A DNA stretch of 7,982 bases. It comes from Opitutales bacterium (GTDB taxonomy: Bacteria > Verrucomicrobiota > Verrucomicrobiia > Opitutales > Intestinicryptomonadaceae). The translations under genes were made by a program, and so were the position numbers. The notes below the pieces were generated by a model. That model saw nothing but the letters and a program-made list of their open reading frames with translations, searched no databases and was not told the DNA's origin. Position 1 is the first letter of the stretch. Each line of letters begins with the position of its first letter. The DNA lies in the NCBI GenBank assembly GCA_021641325.1, contig JAJXPD010000100.1:1-7982 (forward strand). Reading direction: 5' to 3'. This document shows, one piece after another, positions 1 through 5,485 of the stretch.

Positions 1-1
1 C

Positions 2-364
2 AAGGTTCAGCCCGAAGACTTGGTGTCGTTCGGCTTCATTCCGGAGTTTATCGGCAGACTTCCCGTTGTCTGCACGCTCAACGAACTTACGAAAGACGAC
101 TGGGTTCACATTCTCACCGAGACGAAAAACTCGCTCGTGCGCCAGTACTCCAAGCTGCTTTCGCTCGACGGCGTGAAGCTTGAATTTACAGCAGACGCGG
201 TCGAAGCGGTCGCGCAAAAGGCGATGGACTTCGGCACGGGCGCGCGCGCCCTGCGCTCCATTATGGAAAGCATAATGCTAAACGTAATGTACGAACTGCC
301 CGACGATTCCTCCAAAAAGAAAGTCGTGGTTGACGCGGAAACCGTGAAAAAGACTTTCGAATAA
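2..364 (+). CDS. clpX: ClpX, ATPase/unfoldase subunit of Clp protease (C-terminal 120 residues only)
   Basis: ClpX is the cytoplasmic AAA+ unfoldase that recognises tagged substrates and feeds them to ClpP. Only the end of the gene is inside the window; the frame is open from the first complete codon at position 2, so the start lies upstream. Seen: PEDLVSFGFIPEFIGRLPVV is an almost textbook ClpX segment. Its GRLP arginine (codon 56-58) matches the arginine finger of the family. The small AAA+ subdomain follows, with GTGARALRSIME, whose Arg at 245-247 is the sensor-2 arginine. The protein stops soon after the VVVDAETV strand, so it lacks the roughly 20-residue tail of E. coli ClpX; tail length varies in this family. 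A strong terminator hairpin begins 20 bases past the stop, so this is the end of its transcript. Whether clpP or tig precede it cannot be seen. Confidence 0.95.
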   Translation, partial: KVQPEDLVSFGFIPEFIGRLPVVCTLNELTKDDWVHILTETKNSLVRQYSKLLSLDGVKLEFTADAVEAVAQKAMDFGTGARALRSIMESIMLNVMYELPDDSSKKKVVVDAETVKKTFE

Positions 365-383
365 TTCGAAACGCGCAAAACGC

Positions 384-413
384 AAAACCGCGCCCGAAAC
401 GGCGCGGTTTTTT
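384..413 (+). terminator. Strong intrinsic terminator after clpX, probably bidirectional
   Basis: Bases 384-394 (aaaaccgcgcc) pair perfectly with 401-411 (ggcgcggtttt), an 11-bp stem around a six-base loop, and the T run continues to 413. On the minus strand the same stem ends in a run of T from 387 to 384, followed by more T at 380-377. It could therefore also stop transcripts of the convergent gene that ends at 496. Its position between two convergent genes fits this double role. Confidence 0.85.
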
Positions 414-437
414 GTTGCCCAAAATTGGCGTGCTTTT

Positions 438-462
438 CGCCGCTTGAAGCGGCGCGGTTTTT
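438..462 (+). terminator. Second, weaker hairpin with T tract
   Basis: Bases 438-443 (cgccgc) pair with 449-454 (gcggcg) around ttgaa, and a T run lies at 458-462 after three extra bases. The stem is short and separated from the T run, so it is a weaker candidate than the hairpin just upstream. Bases 451-462 repeat 401-412 exactly (ggcgcggttttt). That suggests a partly duplicated terminator tail or a back-up stop. Confidence 0.35.
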
Positions 463-495
463 CCCGACAGAAGCGGGAGGCGCGGGGAGGGCGGA

Positions 496-1416
496 TTAGA
501 AAATCCAGCCGATGCCGCCGCCTACCCAAACGTTGTTGTCCGAGCCTAAATACGCGCCGTTGGGGGCGTATTTGCCGTCGTCGTGGATAGCCCAGCCGAC
601 CCCCGCAAACGTGCGCAGGTGCTTGTAGGTGTAGACGAGGTTTGCCTCCGTCTGAATGTAGCTGTATTCAGTCCGCCAATAGCCGCCGCCGACTATTTCG
701 CTGCCCGAAAAACGCTGCGCCCTGACGTATCCGAAAATAGCCTTACTTTCTATTGCAAGACCGCGGATTCCCGTGATTGGTTCGAGGTCTACGCTCGGCG
801 CAAAGCCCGCCGTGAGGCGAAGCTCGTCGTAGGTCGGGTCGTAGCCCGCAAAGACGAAAGGCGCAACGTAGAGCTTGTTTGTGGTAAAGCCTATGTAGAT
901 GTCGCCGCGCAGGGTTTCGCCGCCCATGCCCTCCACCACAAGACCGGGGCCTACGACGCGCTTTGTGGAATAAATCATGTTGCCGCCGATGTCGATGTCG
1001 AGGTACTGGTTGAGGTTGTACTTCCAGCCGCCGAAGAAATTGATTTGCTGTGCGTATTTGCTGGCGTCAACGGGCGCGAAGTAGTAGAGGTCGAGGTATC
1101 CGTCGCCGCCGAAGAACGCGCCCCTGTCTACGAGGGAGGCAACCGCAGTGAAGTCGCCCACTTTTCTGCCCTCAATGACTCCCGTCGAGTAGCATTCCGC
1201 GCCGAGCATTGTGTAGCGTTCGGTGCCAGCGCCCATGATTTTGTCGCCGTCGAAAGTCGTGAAAACGTCCCAAGTGTAGGGGTTTACGTCGTACCAATTT
1301 TCGGGCGAGGGGGAAAGCCCGTATTTTGCGGGTTCTCCGAAAGACGTTATTCTTGCGTGCGCGGCGCAGAGCATTGCTGCGGCGCATGCGGTTATAATTG
1401 CGCATTTTTTCAACAT
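496..1416 (-). CDS. Secreted protein of unknown function, probable outer-membrane beta-barrel (306 aa)
   Basis: I do not recognise the family. Seen: the N-terminus is a clear Sec signal peptide. It has MLKK, a hydrophobic Ala/Cys/Ile stretch, then Ala-His-Ala at residues 19-21 followed by Arg22, a good signal peptidase I site. No lipobox surrounds Cys17. The mature part is rich in Gly, Tyr, Trp and Phe with alternating polar and apolar stretches (for example GDIYIGFTTNKLYVAPFVFA and the Gly-rich end VWVGGGIGWIF). It ends in Phe, the hallmark of BAM-inserted barrels. No soluble catalytic motif is visible. Inference: a porin-like or structural barrel of about 285 mature residues. The ATG at 1416-1414 has only a weak GGTAG upstream; I chose it because it gives the signal peptide. 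The gene is divergent from purL and convergent with clpX, so it is probably transcribed alone. Confidence 0.8.
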   Translation of the reverse strand: MLKKCAIITACAAAMLCAAHARITSFGEPAKYGLSPSPENWYDVNPYTWDVFTTFDGDKIMGAGTERYTMLGAECYSTGVIEGRKVGDFTAVASLVDRGAFFGGDGYLDLYYFAPVDASKYAQQINFFGGWKYNLNQYLDIDIGGNMIYSTKRVVGPGLVVEGMGGETLRGDIYIGFTTNKLYVAPFVFAGYDPTYDELRLTAGFAPSVDLEPITGIRGLAIESKAIFGYVRAQRFSGSEIVGGGYWRTEYSYIQTEANLVYTYKHLRTFAGVGWAIHDDGKYAPNGAYLGSDNNVWVGGGIGWIF

Positions 1417-1532
1417 TCGTCGAATCTACCATAATTCTCCCGCTTGTAAAAGTTTTTTTGCGCGGCGTTCGAATTTTTATTTTTTTCAAGAAAAGAATTG
1501 CGAAAGGGCAAGATTTCGCGAAACTGTTTTGA
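1417..1532. promoter_or_regulatory. Divergent intergenic region between the barrel-protein gene and purL
   Basis: These 116 bases must hold the promoters of both flanking genes. They contain T runs at 1453-1459 and 1474-1486 that stand out from the G+C-rich surroundings. I see no convincing pair of -35 and -10 boxes on either strand, so I give no promoter coordinates. Just before purL there is a perfect palindrome, TTTCGCGAAA, at 1514-1523. In addition, gcgaaa at 1500-1505 is inverted against tttcgc at 1514-1519. Either could be an operator or chance. No riboswitch-like structure is evident in the short purL leader, although purine genes are often controlled that way in other bacteria. Confidence 0.45.
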
Positions 1533-4500
1533 ATGATTCGCAGAGTTTTTGTAGAAGAAAAAAACGGACACTCGTCAACCGCGCTCCTCAACGATTTGAA
1601 GGGCAACCTTAACATGGAAATTCCCCCAGCGCGCGTGCTCCAACGCTACGATATAGAGGGCGTTGACGACGCGCAGTTCGAGTCCGTCAAAAATTTGATT
1701 TTCTGCGAAGCCCCCGTGGAAAATATCTACGAGGAAACGTTCCCGACGGCAGACGGCGACACGGTCTTCGCCGGCGAATACCTCCCAGGGCAGTTCGACC
1801 AGCGCGCAGACTCGGCGGAACAGTGCGTGCAGATTGTGGCGAAAACCCGCCCGACAGTCGCGTGCGCCCGAGTCTACGTCTTCGGAAAGGGTCTGTCGGA
1901 AAACGACGTCGCGCGTATTAAAAAATACCTCATAAACGCGGTGGACAGCCGCGAGGCGTCCCTCGAAAAGCCCGACACTCTTGTAAAGGCGGCGAAGATT
2001 CCGTCGAGCGTCGCGCGAATATCGGGCTTTGTTTCGATGTCCGACGAGGAAATCGCCGCGCTCCACAAAAAGATGTCGCTTGCGATGTCGGTAAAAGACC
2101 TCGCGTTCTGCCGCGACTACTTCGCAAAAACCGAAAAGCGCGACCCATCCATTACCGAAATCAAAGTGCTCGACACCTATTGGAGCGACCACTGCCGCCA
2201 CACGACATTCCTTACGCACCTCGAAGACGTAAAAATCGACGGCGGAAAATTCGCAAAGCCGATAGAGGCGGCTTGGCAAAAATACCTTTCAATCCGCGCC
2301 GAGCTCAAACTCGCCGAGCGCGGCAAACACGTCTGCCTCATGGACGTTGCTCTCATCGGAATGCGCGCTCTCCGCAAGGCGGGCAAGCTTGCCGACCTTG
2401 AAGAAAGCGAGGAAATCAACGCCGCAAGCATCGTCGTCGAAGTCGACGTAGACGGGCAAAAGCAGGAGTGGCTTGTGATGTTCAAGAACGAAACGCACAA
2501 CCACCCGACGGAAATCGAACCTTTCGGCGGCGCGGCTACATGTCTCGGCGGCGCAATCCGAGACCCCCTTTCGGGCAGAAGCTACGTCTATCAGGCAATG
2601 CGCATTACGGGCGCGGGAGACCCCCGCACGCCGTTCGAAAAAACGCTCGCGGGCAAGCTTCCGCAAAAGAAAATCGTAACGGGCGCGGCTAACGGATACA
2701 GCAGCTACGGCAACCAAATAGGGCTTGCGACGGGGCAGGTTGTTGAAATTTACGACGAAGGATACGTCGCAAAACGCATGGAAATCGGCGCGGTCGTAGC
2801 CGCCGCCCCCCGCGACATGGTATACCGCGGCACTCCCGAAAAGGGCGACGTAATTCTGCTTGTCGGCGGGCGCACGGGGCGCGACGGCATCGGCGGCGCG
2901 ACGGGTTCGTCGAAAGACCACACCGAAAAGGCTCTCGAAAACTCCGCGGAAGTCCAGAAGGGCGACGCCCCGATGGAGCGCAAATTGCAGAGGCTCTTCC
3001 GCAATCCCAAGGCGAGCCTGCTCATCAAACGCTGCAACGACTTCGGCGCGGGCGGCGTGTCGGTGGCGATAGGAGAGCTTGCGCCGTCGCTCGAAATCAA
3101 CCTCGACGCCGTTCCCAAAAAATACCGCGGACTCGACGGCACCGAGCTTGCCATTTCCGAATCGCAGGAGCGCATGGCGGTTGTGGTTTCGCCCGCGGAC
3201 GCCGAAAAATTCAGGGAATACGCGGCGGAGGAAAACCTCGAATGTACGCACGTTGCGAACGTCACCGACAGCGGCAGACTCGTGATGAAGTGGAAGGGCG
3301 ACGCCGTCGTAAACCTGCGGCGCGACTTCCTCGACACAAACGGCACGGTCGCGGTGGCTCGCGCGGAAATTACCGAACCCTCGGAAAACACGCCTTTTGC
3401 GCCGAACAAAAAACGCGCCTCCGACAAATCCGCGTGGCTCGAAATGCTTTCGTCGCTCAACTGCTGCTCGCAGCGCGGGCTTGTTGAACGCTTCGACTCT
3501 TCGATTGGCGCGAGCGCGGTTCTGCACCCCTACGGCGGCGCGAAACTCGCAACGCAGCCGGAGGCGATGTGCTCCAAAATTCCGCTTCTCAAAGGCGACA
3601 CAAACACGGGCACGCTGTTCTCTTTCGGCTTCAACCCGAACATCTCGAAGTGGAGTCCGTTCCACGGGGCGCAGTACGCAGTGCTCGAAAGCGTCGCGAA
3701 AATCGCGGCGGCGGGCGGAGACATATCGCGCATACGCTTCACTTTTCAGGAATATTTCGAAAAACTGCGCGACAATCCGACGCGCTGGGGCAAACCGCTT
3801 GCGGCGTTGCTCGGCGCGTTCGAAGCGCAGATGGAGCTGGGGTCGGCGGCAATCGGCGGCAAGGACTCGATGTCGGGTTCGTTCAACGACATCGACGTTC
3901 CCCCGACTTTGGTAAGCTTTGCTATGTGCCCGTGCGATGTCCGCAACGCGCTTTCGCCCGAATTTAAAAAGGCGGGTTCGCGCGTCGCGCTCTTGGAGGT
4001 CGCAAAACGCGCCGACCTCACGCCCGACTGGGACGACGCCAAGAAAAAATACGCGGCGGTCTACGAAGCGGTCAAGGCGGGGAAAATTCTCGCCGCGCAC
4101 ACACTGCGTTTCGGCGGACTTGCGGAGGCTGTCGCAAAGATGTCGTTCGGCAACGAAATCGGCTTCGAGTTCGACGCCGACTGCGACGCGTTCGATCTCG
4201 ACTACGGCGCAATGCTCGTGGAACTTGCCGACGGCGCGACGCTCGACGGCGCGAAAATCGTGGGAAAAACAATATCGCGCCCCGAAATCAAAATCGGCTC
4301 GGCGGCAATCGAAATTTCCGAGCTTAAAAAGGCGTGGAACGCGCCGCTTGAAGGCACTTTCCCGACGCTTGCGGCGGACTCTCAAAACGGGGAAATCCTC
4401 AAACCATCGTTCGCGAACAAGAACGTCGCCCTTGCGCCGTCGAAGTGCGCCAAGCCGCAGGTGTTCATTCCCGTCTTCCCCGGAACGAACTGCGAATACG

Positions 4501-5249
4501 ACACCGCGCGGGCGTTCGAACGCGCGGGGGCTGTCGCAAAAACTTTCGTGTTCCGCAACATGACCGACGCGGACGTGGCGTTCTCGATTGCCGAGATGAA
4601 AAAGCTCATCGACGAATCGCAAATTCTCATGATTCCGGGCGGATTCAGCGCGGGCGACGAACCTGCGGGTTCGGGCAAATTCATCGCCGCAGTCTTCCGC
4701 AACCCCGCGCTTACCGACGCAGTTATGCGCCTGCTGAAAGACCGCAAGGGCTTGATTTTGGGCATTTGCAACGGTTTTCAGGCTCTCATCAAGCTGGGTC
4801 TTGTGCCTTTCGGCGAAGTCCGCGAATTGAAGCCCGACAGCCCCACGCTCACATACAACAACATCGGCAGGCACGTCAGCTGCTATGTCCGCACGCGCGT
4901 GGCGAGCACGCTCTCGCCGTGGCTTGCCGACTGCAACGTAGGCGACGAATACATGATTCCCGTCTCGCACGGCGAGGGCAAATTCATAGCCCCGCAGTCG
5001 GTGGTTGAATCCCTTGCGCGCAACGGGCAAATCGCAACGCAGTATGTCGACGAAAGCGGAAATCCGAGCGCGTCGATTCCGTTCAACCCGAACGGCTCTC
5101 TGCACGCAATCGAGGGCATCACAAGCCCCGACGGACTCGTGTTCGGCAAGATGGGGCACACCGAGCGTTTCGGCGAAAACGTCGGCAAAAACATCGCCGG
5201 CAACAAAGTCCAGCCGATATTCGGCGCGGGCGTGAAGTACTTCAAATAA
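1533..5249 (+). CDS. purL: Phosphoribosylformylglycinamidine synthase, large single-chain form (PurL, clade II type)
   Basis: This enzyme catalyses the fourth step of de novo purine synthesis: FGAR + glutamine + ATP gives FGAM + glutamate + ADP + Pi, in the cytoplasm. The 1238 residues carry every part that other bacteria split among PurS, PurL and PurQ. A PurS-like N-terminal region (about 1-160) is followed by the linker motif YWSDHCRHTTF (216-226). Two AIRS-like synthase halves come next, with FKNETHNHP (317-325) in the first and GDTNTG (688-693) and GGKDSM (775-780) in the second. A class I glutaminase domain starts near 974. It has PGTN (983-986), PGGFSAGDE (1035-1043), nucleophile Cys1079 in GICNGFQ, and His1209/Glu1211 in MGHTER, completing the triad. 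The MIRRVFVEE start and length fit the clade II family (as in Clostridia). The ATG is the first possible start, since an in-frame TGA lies directly before it; no good Shine-Dalgarno is present. No separate purS or purQ is needed. Confidence 0.97.
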   Translation: MIRRVFVEEKNGHSSTALLNDLKGNLNMEIPPARVLQRYDIEGVDDAQFESVKNLIFCEAPVENIYEETFPTADGDTVFAGEYLPGQFDQRADSAEQCVQIVAKTRPTVACARVYVFGKGLSENDVARIKKYLINAVDSREASLEKPDTLVKAAKIPSSVARISGFVSMSDEEIAALHKKMSLAMSVKDLAFCRDYFAKTEKRDPSITEIKVLDTYWSDHCRHTTFLTHLEDVKIDGGKFAKPIEAAWQKYLSIRAELKLAERGKHVCLMDVALIGMRALRKAGKLADLEESEEINAASIVVEVDVDGQKQEWLVMFKNETHNHPTEIEPFGGAATCLGGAIRDPLSGRSYVYQAMRITGAGDPRTPFEKTLAGKLPQKKIVTGAANGYSSYGNQIGLATGQVVEIYDEGYVAKRMEIGAVVAAAPRDMVYRGTPEKGDVILLVGGRTGRDGIGGATGSSKDHTEKALENSAEVQKGDAPMERKLQRLFRNPKASLLIKRCNDFGAGGVSVAIGELAPSLEINLDAVPKKYRGLDGTELAISESQERMAVVVSPADAEKFREYAAEENLECTHVANVTDSGRLVMKWKGDAVVNLRRDFLDTNGTVAVARAEITEPSENTPFAPNKKRASDKSAWLEMLSSLNCCSQRGLVERFDSSIGASAVLHPYGGAKLATQPEAMCSKIPLLKGDTNTGTLFSFGFNPNISKWSPFHGAQYAVLESVAKIAAAGGDISRIRFTFQEYFEKLRDNPTRWGKPLAALLGAFEAQMELGSAAIGGKDSMSGSFNDIDVPPTLVSFAMCPCDVRNALSPEFKKAGSRVALLEVAKRADLTPDWDDAKKKYAAVYEAVKAGKILAAHTLRFGGLAEAVAKMSFGNEIGFEFDADCDAFDLDYGAMLVELADGATLDGAKIVGKTISRPEIKIGSAAIEISELKKAWNAPLEGTFPTLAADSQNGEILKPSFANKNVALAPSKCAKPQVFIPVFPGTNCEYDTARAFERAGAVAKTFVFRNMTDADVAFSIAEMKKLIDESQILMIPGGFSAGDEPAGSGKFIAAVFRNPALTDAVMRLLKDRKGLILGICNGFQALIKLGLVPFGEVRELKPDSPTLTYNNIGRHVSCYVRTRVASTLSPWLADCNVGDEYMIPVSHGEGKFIAPQSVVESLARNGQIATQYVDESGNPSASIPFNPNGSLHAIEGITSPDGLVFGKMGHTERFGENVGKNIAGNKVQPIFGAGVKYFK

Positions 5250-5264
5250 CACCCGTTGAAAATT

Positions 5265-5297
5265 GCGGCGTTCGGGAAATCGGACGCCGCTTTTTTT
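5265..5297 (+). terminator. Intrinsic terminator of purL
   Basis: Bases 5265-5271 (gcggcgt) pair with 5284-5290 (acgccgc). The stem can extend inwards by tcgg/tcgg pairs (two of them G-T) to close a GAAA tetraloop, and seven T follow at 5291-5297. It starts 16 bases after the purL stop codon. On the minus strand the stem is followed by aatttt, so it may act weakly in that direction too. Confidence 0.85.
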
Positions 5298-5485
5298 GCG
5301 CCCGCGCTTGCGGTTTGCGAAATTGCGGCAACCGTATCTTGGAGGGATTGCGCGGTTTTTCGGAGGGCTTTGCGGGGGGCGTGATTTGGCGGTCGGGAGG
5401 ATTTTATCCCGACACCGCGCGGCGTTTTTTGCGTCGTTTGGGCGATGACTGCCGGCGTCGGCTTGCGGCTGTGTCTTGGCGCGGT
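5298..5485. other. Intergenic remainder between purL terminator and the uvrA-like gene, with an inverted repeat
   Basis: No credible gene lies in these 188 bases; the open frames crossing it are Arg-rich and start inside the terminator or run antisense to the neighbouring gene. One clean inverted repeat is present: gtcggga at 5392-5398 and tcccgac at 5407-5413 around an eight-base A/T-rich loop. It has no T tract on either strand, so it is not a standard terminator. It could be the 3' end structure of the minus-strand transcript or simply chance. Confidence 0.4.

Noticed and set aside
583..1434. Plus-strand 283-codon frame opposite the barrel-protein gene
   Set aside because: It covers nearly the same bases, but the minus-strand product has a proper signal peptide, barrel-like composition and terminal Phe. 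The plus-strand product has none of these, and its start has no supporting signal.
1417..1532. Specific sigma-70 promoters for purL or the barrel-protein gene
   Set aside because: Several TTG-type and A/T-rich hexamers can be paired at about 17 bases, but none has both boxes close to consensus, so no coordinates are claimed.
1172..1615. Minus-strand 147-codon frame whose internal ATG at 1432-1430 follows a GGGAGA
   Set aside because: That ATG has the better ribosome-binding-like sequence, but its frame gives an Arg-rich product that is a +1/-1 shadow of the signal-peptide protein. It also overlaps the purL start on the other strand. I found no sign of a frameshift joining the two frames.
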